In this document: in pieces, positions 38,655-47,686 of the stretch
How the letters are laid out: the number at the start of each line of letters is the position of its first letter
How positions within the stretch are numbered: the stretch's first letter is position 1
Origin: Candidatus Ichthyocystis sparus
GTDB taxonomy: Bacteria > Pseudomonadota > Gammaproteobacteria > Burkholderiales > 2013Ark19i
DNA length: 64,000 nucleotides
Direction of reading: 5' to 3'
NCBI RefSeq assembly: GCF_900078745.1
Contig: NZ_FKII01000049.1
Location: 172,744 to 236,743 of the forward strand
The notes under the pieces: model-generated
What the model was told of the DNA's origin: nothing
Database searches by the model: none
The model's input: only the letters and a program-made list of their open reading frames with translations
Program-made: the position numbers and the translations under genes

Positions 38655-40454
38655 ATGAGAAATTTGGGCAGTGGTAGGTCGTGGCAGAATCCCGAAACTG
38701 GATCCTCATCATCTGATGATGATGTTGGTGATGCAGTAGATTCTGCAGCGGCTGAGGCGTCTGGGGCTGCTGCATCTTCTCCTGCGACAGGATTGCAGGA
38801 GGAAGTTGAGCGTATGGCTGATACAGTAATGGCCATAGGATCAATTGGATTAGTAAGGGGAATGTTTTGGGACTCACCGTGGAGCATTATAGAAGCTATG
38901 TTGAGGCGTGTAGAATCAATGCTTGCTGAAAGAGGTGCTCTGGTACATAGAAATGGCTTGATTTGGGGTCAGGTACGTCAATTGCAAGTTTCAATGCCGC
39001 AGACAACTGCGGGTAATTTTTCTTCCATATTAGGAAGACAACTTAGGATGTGTGCACTCATAGATGAGGCATCTTCGAATACAGATCGCGCTTCTGGTTT
39101 AGTGCACGACGCTAGACTCTTGTTGTCTAGTATAGCTCCCGATGCAAGTAGCAGAGGTGCTAGAGGTGCAGCATATGGACATTTAGTTGTTTCTGTAGAG
39201 GAAAGACTTGCATCACTGGAGGGAACTGCAGCAACGGCGGCTGCGGCTGCAGCAACTGCGTCCACATCATCTGCGGCAACAGCAACTGCGTCCACATCAT
39301 CGGGAGCGCCTGCAGTAGAGACGGGATTGGCGGGATTGATGATGTTAGCAATGGCATCTACATCGGCTGCTGGATGGGGAGCCCCACAGCCAACACAACA
39401 TGGAGAAGATTCTGCAGATGTGGGGGGTGGAGGTGATAGTACATCTTCTTCTACCATCTCAGCTGTTGACAGTGCACACGGCAGAGATAGTAGGCAATCT
39501 CAACGACACTCAACAACGACGCCACCATTATCATCTGCTGCTAGTGAGGAAGGTGGTAGCGCTTCTGAAGGCGGTGCTGGTACACCTTCCCCTCTTGGAG
39601 ACTATGGTCATGATTGGCGACAACCTCCAACATCAACTACTGGAACTTCATCTCGTGAAGGTGATTTATCTTCTACCGTTGTTAGCACCAGCAGCAGTGG
39701 TACCAGCAGTGGTAGTAGTTATGAATTGCAATCATCAGAAGAAGTAATGGAAGAAGTAATGGAAGAGGTAATGGAAGAAGTAATGGAAGAGGTAATGGAA
39801 GAAGTAATGGAAGAAGAAGTTCGTGATTTTGAAAGTAGTAGTGCATCTTCTCCTGCGGGCAGCAGTCGCAGTGGTCGTCATAGCGATGATGAATGGCAAT
39901 CACCATCAGGAAGCGGAGCAGGAGGAGAGGAAGAGGAAGATTTTGAAAGTGGAGGTAGTGTAGTACATTCTCCTACTGATAGTAGCCATTATTCTAGTGG
40001 TGATGAATGGCGGCCACCATTAGCCGGAGCTGAAAGGGAAGAGGAAGAGGAAGATTTTGAAACTGGAAGTGATAGTAGTAGTGTACATTCTCCTGCTGAT
40101 AGTGGCCCCCGCAGCAATGATAGTAGCGTGCATGGTAGTGATGATGAATGGCGACCATCAGACGGTGAAGCAGCCAGAGGAAGGGGAGGAGCTGCCGCTG
40201 CTAGAACGGGAGTAGGAGCTGCCACTAGAGGAGCTGCTGCTGCTAGAGCTAGAAGAAGAACAACTGCTGCTGCTAGAGGAGCTGCTGCTGCTGCTAGAGC
40301 TAGAAGAAGAGCTGCTGCTGCCAGAGAAGCTGCTGCCGGAGAAGCTGATGCTGGAGAAGAAAGGGTAGGTGCTCTTGTAAGAAGAAGTTCTTCTAGAGAA
40401 CATGCCTCTACTACTTCGAAAGTCCCAGGATTTTACAAACACATGACTAGGTAG
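38655..40454 (+). CDS. Family C paralog 3: N-domain with acidic repeats and Arg/Ala-rich tail
   Basis: 599 residues, visibly higher in GC than its surroundings. The N-domain shows the family pattern: RGMF at 68-71, IIEAMLRRVESMLAERG, and ARLLLSSIAP at 153-162. Then come Ala/Ser/Thr-rich linkers, six EEVM repeats at 362-385, and three DEW(Q/R)xP units alternating with EEEEDFE between about 409 and 500. An Arg/Ala/Gly-rich tail covers about 505-585 (ARARRR occurs twice). The C-terminus ends VPGFYKHMTR, similar to LQGFYSGKYK in paralog 4. The acidic-then-basic layout resembles chromatin or nucleic-acid binders; function unknown. Confidence 0.75.
   Translation: MRNLGSGRSWQNPETGSSSSDDDVGDAVDSAAAEASGAAASSPATGLQEEVERMADTVMAIGSIGLVRGMFWDSPWSIIEAMLRRVESMLAERGALVHRNGLIWGQVRQLQVSMPQTTAGNFSSILGRQLRMCALIDEASSNTDRASGLVHDARLLLSSIAPDASSRGARGAAYGHLVVSVEERLASLEGTAATAAAAAATASTSSAATATASTSSGAPAVETGLAGLMMLAMASTSAAGWGAPQPTQHGEDSADVGGGGDSTSSSTISAVDSAHGRDSRQSQRHSTTTPPLSSAASEEGGSASEGGAGTPSPLGDYGHDWRQPPTSTTGTSSREGDLSSTVVSTSSSGTSSGSSYELQSSEEVMEEVMEEVMEEVMEEVMEEVMEEEVRDFESSSASSPAGSSRSGRHSDDEWQSPSGSGAGGEEEEDFESGGSVVHSPTDSSHYSSGDEWRPPLAGAEREEEEEDFETGSDSSSVHSPADSGPRSNDSSVHGSDDEWRPSDGEAARGRGGAAAARTGVGAATRGAAAARARRRTTAAARGAAAAARARRRAAAAREAAAGEADAGEERVGALVRRSSSREHASTTSKVPGFYKHMTR
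39738..39809 (+). repeat. Six 12-bp repeats encoding EEVM
   Basis: GAAGAAGTAATG and GAAGAGGTAATG alternate in six tandem units, giving (EEVM)6. The near identity points to recent expansion and likely length variation among strains. Confidence 0.85.
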
Positions 40455-40535
40455 CGGTGCGCGGCCACCAAGCAATGTATACGAATGTTGACTTCGTGTG
40501 TGATAGGGAGTTTGTGGGTGGGGGTTTTGTGAGAT

Positions 40536-40847
40536 ATGCCCCCCCTTACTAACGCTCTCTCTCGTATGTGGTATTGTCCCTGTCACTATGTTCAGCCTGA
40601 CAATGCTCATCATAAGTTTGTTTGGGTTGGCTTGGGGTCAACAAGGCCTGGTGTGTGGTGCCATAGTGTGTGTATTTCATGGATTAAAGAAATGCATGAG
40701 CGTAAAATTGCTGGAGTTATAATGATAGAATTAAAGCCTTGTTGGTGCTGTGTGCGTAAACACAGACACACTATGTCCACAATTAAGACTAGTGTTGTAG
40801 TAAGACACGATAAAAGTAATCGGTGGCTTTATCCTTTAACCTTTTGA
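40536..40847 (+). CDS. Doubtful Cys/His-rich small protein
   Basis: 103 codons without a clear ribosome binding site. The product has a pattern of Cys and His (YCPCH, then WCHSVCISWI, then CWCC). The stretch HSVCISWI resembles the H-x2-C-x2-W-I step of RINGv/PHD-type zinc fingers. Only seven or eight potential ligands are present and the first pair is spaced C-x-C, so it may be coincidence or a gene fragment. It follows paralog 3 on the same strand. Confidence 0.3.
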   Translation: MPPLTNALSRMWYCPCHYVQPDNAHHKFVWVGLGSTRPGVWCHSVCISWIKEMHERKIAGVIMIELKPCWCCVRKHRHTMSTIKTSVVVRHDKSNRWLYPLTF

Positions 40848-41099
40848 ATAAGAAAGCTCCCCTAGTGCCTTCGATCAGTCAAGTGGAGTATTTCAATTAG
40901 CAACTGTATTACTTGTAATGCTTGCATAAACAACTTTTTAGATGACGGTGCTCATGTAAATCGTCTTTTCCCTAAGCAATACACTATAGAAAACTCATCG
41001 ACGTACTCTACCGTAATGGCCTTGCATCGATCAATGACTGATTGGTGAAAAAGAAATGCTCAATTAAAAAACACACCCTAATTAGATAATCCTCTTTTA

Positions 41100-41320
41100 T
41101 TAGAGTACGATCTGCCTGTATTGACTTGACCTGCCAACATAGCAAATCTATGCTTATTTCATTCTTTTCTTATATAAAATGGTCGAAATGAAAGGAAGAT
41201 ATGATATACATTAACAAAGAATACAGCACTTACTCATTAGTAATACAAGATATTTGTTGTTGTTATTACTTATATAACAACTTCTTAGATTGATATAATT
41301 TTTGGCATAGAAATAACACT
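41100..41320. pseudogene. Relic of the smpB 5' end and ratA start
   Basis: DNA at 41116-41290 aligns with 46785-46990, the divergent smpB/ratA junction: GTATTGACTTGACCT is shared, followed by GCTTATTTCATTCTTTTCTT against GCTTCATGCTTTTCTTCTAT, then ACAAAGAA and TATTTGTTGTTGTTATTAC against TATTTATTGTTATTAC. Neither frame is open. Confidence 0.75.
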
Positions 41321-41957
41321 CCAAAAATTGCTAAAGGACATTCTGCTATATGAATATAATAACAGCCCACCTATATCTACACCAAACGGAAGTTTATTTT
41401 TATACGAGCCCAAAAGTTAGATAAGAAAAACACCATCATCTCTAAAATAACCAAACACGTTCATACTGGTAACCTGCGATAGTAGATATCAAAGATATAG
41501 CGCCATAGATGTCGTACTGCAAACACAAAAACACTCACTCCACCACGGGTCAAATATTAGACTAGAAAAACTAGTTACCCTCTATAACAGTTTCCCAGTT
41601 ACAAGTTTAACTGAGCAACCACTTCCACTCAAACGTTGCTGAAAGTGTGAAAAAATGGTAGCAGAATATTTAGTATTGTTGCTTATGGTCATGTTACAAC
41701 AATTAGTGCTGTAACAATAATCTCATGCTTATCTTAGTATATTCTCTCACAGATTGATTTCATATATATACCGTCAGTTTCGCAAATGCTAAATTTGTCA
41801 CTTATAAGCTTCTTTATAATGTGCTATTGAGTATAGCTACTGGAGTATGTGTAGATATATATTAAGTTATCATTCACCAGAATGTGCATATAGTACACAT
41901 TAAATGTAGAGAGTACTAATTCACAAATACTGTGGACCTAGGGGACCATATATAGAT

Positions 41958-42080
41958 ATGTTCGAACATATCACCAATGTCTATGAAAAAGTTAAAGTGC
42001 AGGCGTACTACACCAATTATGTGACCATTGCGCTGCCATTCAATTCATTCAAAAAGTACAGAAAAAAAACAATAAAACCG
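41958..42080 (+). pseudogene. Relic of the ratA 3' end and rnfH 5' end
   Basis: AACATATCACCAAT followed by TGTCTATGAAAAAGTTAAAGTG matches 47315-47390, where ratA ends and rnfH begins, with the RatA-specific middle part deleted. It continues with a recognisable rnfH codon series (GTGACCATTGCGCTGCCATT against the GTAATCATTGAACTGTCAGT of rnfH). Confidence 0.7.
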
Positions 42081-42720
42081 AATAAATGGCACCAAATACT
42101 TTAGTCACACCATTGTACATGGCAGCAAAATTCATAACTACTATCACAAATATCCGCATATATGAGGAGCAAACAAAAATACTAATTAAACTTCTCTACA
42201 GCAAGTAATAAAATATCTATAATACAACACCATATAGCGTATATGATATATGTCATATACAGATACGAAAAACGCTCCATCTCTATTACTATAACCATAA
42301 ACTACTCAGAAAAATAGCAATTTATCACTAACTATTTTAGCATTGTATTATTTTAATAATTATATAGCTCATTATAAATTACAGTAACTTATATTGTTAA
42401 TAAAAATCAACAGTTATGCCATTAACACATAACATTCATGGAGCTATACTTTACTTACATCAATATGTATCGTATCAAGTGCAATTTATAATAATTAAAA
42501 ATAAAATAGGATGATAATATTAACTATAACTCTAGATATTTTCATTTAGTTTCTTCTAAATATACACATACGGAGTTCCTAATTTTATAATATTATGCTA
42601 TATATATAGCTACATCTATAACTAGATACATGGTTAAAAAATCATGGCAAAGAAATAATATAACGCTAAGTACACAGCAATAAAATAACAAAAATTTTGA
42701 TATGAATTATAGGTATTGGA
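42081..42720. other. Leader region of family C paralog 4
   Basis: It shares CCAAATACTTTAGTCACACC-like DNA with 44300-44330 before paralog 5. Just before the start codon AATTATAGGTATTG occurs in both (42703-42719 and 44778-44791). This shared 14-base element includes the ribosome binding site. No gene within. Confidence 0.5.
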
Positions 42721-43713
42721 ATGAGTAATATAGAAAGTAGTTCTTACGGTTACAGCAGTGACACTTATACTTGTGAAATAGAATCTCCCCCAGATGGGGT
42801 CAACTTAGCTATGGAAGTATGTCACGTAGAAGGAATTGATCCTGATGTGGAAGCTTTACATATAGTTAGCACGGTAACTAATATGGAAGATGATTGTAAC
42901 ACTACAGGCATGTTCCAACATTGCTCATGGGCAGTGTTGGATCATGTAATGCTCTTAGCAAAAGCTATGGTTATGCTCCGAGGTTATCATTTTAAAGAAT
43001 ATACCAAGATGCGTGAGCAAGTATTATCTTTGATGAATTCAATTTCATTAATTTCTGTAGGAAACCAAGTACCTGATATTCCATTAGCTTTTAGGAATCA
43101 ACATATCCGAAATGTTTCAATGGCTTACTCCGTATCTGCACTCCTTTTAGAGAACATGTCATCGGAGGTTGATAACGTCTTGAGTATAGAATCTGCACTC
43201 AGGAGGTTGTTGAAGAGTATACTGCCCAATGAAAATGCTGATAATACATCTACTGCAGGGAATGTCTGTTTGTTTTTAGAAGAGTTCAGAAGTTCTATAA
43301 GGAAAGTGTTATCATCTTTAAACACATTTATGCCTGTAGTATGTAGTGCTGAGACTCAAACATGTAATGCATCATACAGCAATAGTCCAGCACATAATTC
43401 GTCAGATGTTGGAACTCAAACAAACAGCACCTCAGATGTTGAAACCCAAACATATAATTCTTCGGATATCGTAACTCAAACGCATAGATACTCAAGCATT
43501 GGAACTCAAACAGATACTAACTTAACTTATTCTTCCGCTTCCGCTTCCGCTTCCGCTTCCGCTTCCAGAGCTTGTAATGTTGCCAAAACTGCTACTAATG
43601 ATAAAAGTAATAATTATTCTGAGGAAAAACTATCTTCTGATAAAAGAATGAGTTACAGAATGGCTAGCGTACTTTCCAGATTACAGGGATTTTACAGTGG
43701 TAAATATAAATAA
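42721..43713 (+). CDS. Family C paralog 4: N-domain with five TQT (LC8-type) motifs
   Basis: 330 residues. The family N-domain covers about 40-200: NMEDD, GMF at 63-65, LLAKAMVMLRG, ALRRLLKSILP at 159-169 and IRKVLSSL near 193. The tail has five TQT motifs at 212-214, 232-234, 242-244, 252-254 and 262-264, set in a Ser/Asn/Asp-rich disordered linker (SDVGTQT, SDVETQT, SDIVTQT, SSIGTQTD). An (SA)6 stretch and a basic C-terminus ending LQGFYSGKYK follow. TQT preceded by Asp/Ser-rich residues is the recognition core for the eukaryotic dynein light chain LC8, and tandem spacing of ten residues fits known multivalent partners. No signal peptide. Likely exported effector (inference). Confidence 0.8.
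   Translation: MSNIESSSYGYSSDTYTCEIESPPDGVNLAMEVCHVEGIDPDVEALHIVSTVTNMEDDCNTTGMFQHCSWAVLDHVMLLAKAMVMLRGYHFKEYTKMREQVLSLMNSISLISVGNQVPDIPLAFRNQHIRNVSMAYSVSALLLENMSSEVDNVLSIESALRRLLKSILPNENADNTSTAGNVCLFLEEFRSSIRKVLSSLNTFMPVVCSAETQTCNASYSNSPAHNSSDVGTQTNSTSDVETQTYNSSDIVTQTHRYSSIGTQTDTNLTYSSASASASASASRACNVAKTATNDKSNNYSEEKLSSDKRMSYRMASVLSRLQGFYSGKYK
43354..43512 (+). repeat. 30-bp repeat array encoding TQT motifs
   Basis: The last four TQT codon triplets (ACTCAAAC or ACCCAAAC) recur every 30 bases between about 43414 and 43512, with diverged linkers; the first copy lies 60 bases earlier. Linkers have diverged while TQT is kept, which suggests selection for the motif rather than fresh slippage. Confidence 0.8.
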
Positions 43714-44795
43714 TTTACCAGATATATATAAGCTTAAGTATAAGCTTAAGTAAGATCATTTATCTTAACAGGTATTGCTCTAGCACCAATATATAGGCAA
43801 ACAGCAGAGATATTTTAGTATTATTGTGTTCCATAGACATCGCATCATTATTGCGAGTGTAATTTGGTTTTGTTAGTGCAAAATTTGTTTCCTATAAACC
43901 TCTATGATGCGTCAAAACAACAATTAATGGTCTATACTTATTTTTAAGGTAAAATTAAGTGAGTTACATGAACTATGAGGTCGTAAATGAAAAGTAGTTC
44001 ATAAGCAATAGCATATGGCACTATTAGACGTACGGCTCTAATTCATACTGCGCTCAAGAAAAAATGTTGGTACATGAAATGTTGGCACATGATTTAACCA
44101 TAGTATCGCTATACTACCTTTAAAGGTGGTAGTACTGCATAGCGTATGCAGAAGCACATATGTAAAACTGTGCATCTGTGTGTGTATAGAGAAAATTGAG
44201 GTGTAGTCCACTCTCGTCGTTATATAATATGTAGAAGAGTATAATCACTAAGACAATCATGTAAAAAATCAGTAAAGCTCCATGGAAAAGACGGCTAATA
44301 TTTTAGTTGCACTATTACACATGTTGCGCAGTTAGTTAAGGAGAGAGCTGTTGCAACTAGTAGCGGTAGCGGTATGTAAAAATGGCTATGCTTTTTTCTG
44401 TCTCTGCTAATACTACCGTAGGCCTCACATCAAAATGGAACTGGTTGTTAATTGTTCTAACAATTAAATCGTCAACAAAAATCTGACTAGCAACACTGTT
44501 AATTGATACCTGCTCTTGAGACAATGTTCTGCTTGCGTCAGTATGTACTGAATAGAATATAATTCACGCTAACTGGAAACGTAACATTGTTTTAGAGTGA
44601 TTGTTGAGTGCTGGTTGACATTGTTAACTTTTTTGTTAGGTTATTGGTAAGCATACATTGGCAGCGTTTATTATTATATATACCTTGTGTCACCTAGATC
44701 GATGAAATCTAAGAAGTAACGAAAACAATATATCAACATGTATATAGAGAGAGTAGAAAAAAATAACTTTTGTATAAATTATAGGTATTGATGAT
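43714..44795. other. Gap before family C paralog 5
   Basis: TATAAGCTTAAG is repeated twice at 43728-43751. Parts resemble DNA upstream of paralogs 3 and 4, consistent with duplication. No gene is supportable. Confidence 0.45.
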
Positions 44796-45488
44796 ATGGA
44801 AAATATGCGTTGTCGTCTGTTAGGTAAAAATTATAAATTTATTAGTGATAGCAACAGTTGTGAAACTGAATCTGATGAAGAGGAGAGTATCAGGAAAAAT
44901 TCTTATCGTGGTCCTGGTCATGGTCCTGATCTTGATACTGACACTGATGAAGAGGCTTCATATATCATAAATAGAATAGCTAATATGGGATCAAAAAGTG
45001 ACTCTTCTGGTATGTTTGAAGGTGTACGAGGTGGTGTATTGGAGCAAATAGTACTTCGGTCAATGGGCATACTTGCGTGTAGGGGCAATCATTTGGAAAA
45101 TTGCCGTCAAGCCAAGGAAAAAATGTCATGTTTGCCACATTTAATCTCATCAATATATCATGGACCTAGCACACGTGAGGAAGAGGTATGTGCAATCTGG
45201 AAAGATGTATATAGATATCAATTGGAGTTCCATTACCATTCAAGTAAATGGCTTAAAAATTTTACTAGTGCTTCAAGGTTGGAAGAAATACTTAAACTAT
45301 TGTGGATAAGCGTACTGCCACGTGGGTATATTCAACCTAAAGAATGTAGTAATCTTAGTTTGTTGGAAGAGTTAAGATACCATGTGAGTAAAGCATTGTC
45401 GCATCTTAGTAGTGGCAATAGTTGCACCTCAGTATTGGGTCAAGAATGTGTAGGACAAGTTGCATTGCCATATACGGATACAAAATAA
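44796..45488 (+). CDS. Family C paralog 5: shortest member without repetitive tail
   Basis: 230 residues. It keeps the family pattern in diverged form: an acidic N-terminus (ETESDEEES), IANMGSKSDSSGMF ending at 74, VLEQIVLRSMGILACRG, LEEILKLLWISVLP at 162-175 and LRYHVSKALSHLSSG. The tail after the core is only about 25 residues. It may represent the bare core domain or a copy that lost its repeats. It has the AATTATAGGTATTG leader element. The rightmost family C gene, before smpB-ratA-rnfH. Function unknown. Confidence 0.72.
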   Translation: MENMRCRLLGKNYKFISDSNSCETESDEEESIRKNSYRGPGHGPDLDTDTDEEASYIINRIANMGSKSDSSGMFEGVRGGVLEQIVLRSMGILACRGNHLENCRQAKEKMSCLPHLISSIYHGPSTREEEVCAIWKDVYRYQLEFHYHSSKWLKNFTSASRLEEILKLLWISVLPRGYIQPKECSNLSLLEELRYHVSKALSHLSSGNSCTSVLGQECVGQVALPYTDTK

Positions 45489-46443
45489 CAGAGTTTTTCT
45501 ATAGGTTGCTGTATCAAAGCTACTACTAATACCGGTAAGCTTGCTACCATGAAGGTAGTGCCGATGCTGGAAAGAAAGTTACCTTCTGGTACGAAAATAA
45601 GTTCTACTGGATCATGTTATATATGGGAATGTTCTGTAATATAAGAAAAAGAAGTAACAGAACCATTGTAAGAACATGTCATGGTGCACTAAAATCTGTC
45701 ATAGCCCTGATAAATGTTAATTATTGTAATTTAGCAATAAATTTGAGTGGGCCGTTTATCGAAAACTTTGACGCATATAAGGTGGGAAGTGTTTTAGGGT
45801 TGTGGTTACTCCCCAGCTTACCATGTGTGCTCAACATTATTTTGCATCTATAACTATAGCGCACATAGTTTTTAGCGTGTGCTTATTTGGATGCGAGATG
45901 GAGGTGTGAAGCTTGTTATTCTAGAAATTATCATTAGTACAATATTTTAACAATTATAGTAAAAATTTTACTTAATATAGTTTATATTCGTATTCTATGC
46001 TGTTGCTCTTCTTAAGAATGAACAAATCTTCTTATATTGGATACATAGAAAGCTTATTCTCCAAAAACTACCTATTTTCTAAAAACTGAAAAAATTAAAT
46101 AACATTCACCAACCGCCATTTTGATTTTCCAATAGGTTGCCCCATTAGTAACATGATTAGTAGCATAAACGGCAACTGCTTAGTCTTAAAAGACAGATAT
46201 ATTTGTTGTACAGATGAAAAAAAACTAAATCACTCTCGCTTAACCTTATCTAAATACTTACTACATACACAAAGAAAGCTTTTTGGGATACTTGTCCCAT
46301 CACTAGGCATGCTGCAACTTATGAACAAAACCAAGTGCGCCTCAACTTATGCATGCATGTCTCTGCATATAAACCTAGCACTAATATCGAAACATGTTGC
46401 TATAGAACAACTATAAAGAAAAACTGACACCCATATAGCTTTT
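45489..46443. other. Gap between paralog 5 and smpB
   Basis: Two short plus-strand frames (45614-45853 and 46153-46416) lack ribosome binding sites and family similarity. DNA near 46110-46180 resembles 40890-40935, as expected if the paralog-to-smpB segment was duplicated leftwards. Nothing firm. Confidence 0.4.
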
Positions 46444-46893
46444 TCAGTTAGGCCTCCTCATAAGGCGTGCCTTCTCCCTCTCCCAATCCTTCTTCTTTTC
46501 ACTCTCTCTTTTATCATGTTGCTGCTTACCACGAGCAAGACCAACTTCTATTTTAATATGCCCCCTTTTACTGTAATGAAAATTCAAGGGAACCATAGTG
46601 TATCCTCTACGCTCAGTCAAACCTATAAGCCTTCCTATTTCACGCTTGCTTAAAAGCAACTTTCGCACTCTGGTTGGATCAGTTTTTACGTGGGTAGATG
46701 CGGACAAAAGCGGGCTTATATGAGCACCAATAAGCCATACTTCCATATTCTTTACTATTACATAAGCTTCTTTTATTTGAGCACGACCTGCTCGTATTGA
46801 CTTGACCTCCCAACCCAGCAAAACTATACCTGCTTCATGCTTTTCTTCTATAAAATAGTCGTGAAGAGCCTTTTTATTATGGACAATAATCAT
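46444..46893 (-). CDS. smpB: SsrA-binding protein SmpB
   Basis: SmpB delivers tmRNA to stalled ribosomes. The 149-residue protein has [22 protein letters not shown] at its start, AYV, GAHISP, RKLLL and the basic C-terminal tail ([20 protein letters not shown]) that enters the mRNA channel. Divergent from ratA with 39 bases between starts. Its partner RNA is at 24744-25128. Confidence 0.96.
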   Translation of the reverse strand: MIIVHNKKALHDYFIEEKHEAGIVLLGWEVKSIRAGRAQIKEAYVIVKNMEVWLIGAHISPLLSASTHVKTDPTRVRKLLLSKREIGRLIGLTERRGYTMVPLNFHYSKRGHIKIEVGLARGKQQHDKRESEKKKDWEREKARLMRRPN

Positions 46894-46932
46894 GACTACA
46901 ATAATCTCCTAACGAAATGGAAAAATGCAGAT

Positions 46933-47382
46933 ATGGTACACATTCACAAAGAAGCCTTACTCACTCATTCAGCACACCAGGTATTTATTGTTATTACTGA
47001 TATACCAAGCTACCCCCTATTCTTGGATTGGTGCGATAAAGCCAAGATAGATGAAAAACCCAGCGAAAGCGTAGTTTACGCAACCCTAGGTATCAACTTC
47101 CATGGCATAAAACAGTCATTCCAAACACAAAATACCATGATCACAGACCAGTCAGTAGAACTTTCTTTGCTGCATGGGCCATTCAGTAAGTTACATGGAA
47201 TGTGGCTCTTAAGCCCTATAGAAGGTCATTCATCAAAAGGGTGTATGGTATCATTCGACATAGAGTACGAATTCTCCAATACTATGCTCGAAAAAATCAT
47301 AGGTGCATCGTTCAAACATATCACCAATAGTATTGTAGACTCTTTTGTGAAGAGAATAAACGATGTCTATAGAGAAAGTTAA
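46933..47382 (+). CDS. ratA: RatA-like START/Coq10-family protein
   Basis: 149 residues from the ATG at 46933, which gives the usual start MVHIHKEALLTHSAHQVF; the frame extends to 46837 but that overlaps smpB and lacks similarity. The fold is a START-like lipid-binding cavity. YPLFLDWCDKAKI, SFQTQNT and the C-terminal ASFKHITNSIVDSFVKR helix are typical. Homologs act as a ribosome-associated toxin (RatA) in E. coli or in ubiquinone function as Coq10. The smpB/ratA-rnfH layout is conserved in beta- and gammaproteobacteria. Confidence 0.9.
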   Translation: MVHIHKEALLTHSAHQVFIVITDIPSYPLFLDWCDKAKIDEKPSESVVYATLGINFHGIKQSFQTQNTMITDQSVELSLLHGPFSKLHGMWLLSPIEGHSSKGCMVSFDIEYEFSNTMLEKIIGASFKHITNSIVDSFVKRINDVYRES

Positions 47383-47686
47383 GGTGAAGGTCGCCTACGC
47401 ACTCAGAGAAGAAGCTGTAATCATTGAACTGTCAGTGCCCATTAAAACAAGTATAGAAGAAACAATAAAGCTCTCCGGAATCCTGGATAGATTTCCTGAA
47501 ATAGATCTCAGCAAACAAAAGGTGGGGGTATATGGAAAACTATCAAACCTTGCAGCCAGCGTACAGGATGGCGATAGAATAGAAATATATCGCCAACTTT
47601 TGGTAGACCCCAAGGATATACGCCGCCTAAGAGCAAAAAAAAACCTACTGCCCAGTAGATCCAAACCCACCAGCAGCACGACCTGA
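47363..47686 (+). CDS. rnfH: RnfH-family ubiquitin-like protein
   Basis: 107 residues overlapping the end of ratA by 20 bases, so co-translated. The beta-grasp motifs of RnfH (YALREEAVIIELSVP, GVYGKLSNLAASVQDGDRIEIYRQLLVDPKD) are intact. Function is unclear; the name comes from linkage to rnf genes in other bacteria. The 3' end overlaps the convergent dut by 42 bases. Confidence 0.92.
   Translation: MSIEKVKVKVAYALREEAVIIELSVPIKTSIEETIKLSGILDRFPEIDLSKQKVGVYGKLSNLAASVQDGDRIEIYRQLLVDPKDIRRLRAKKNLLPSRSKPTSSTT

Noticed and set aside
38978..40613. Several long minus-strand and out-of-frame frames over family C paralog 3
   Set aside because: They are by-products of low-complexity repeats; only the plus-strand frame has the family N-domain.
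45614..46416. Two short frames between paralog 5 and smpB
   Set aside because: No ribosome binding site or recognisable family; the region has duplicated, decaying DNA.
31511..46443. Insertion sequence or phage as the cause of the duplicated island
   Set aside because: No transposase, integrase, terminal inverted repeats or phage genes are visible; tandem duplication explains the layout.
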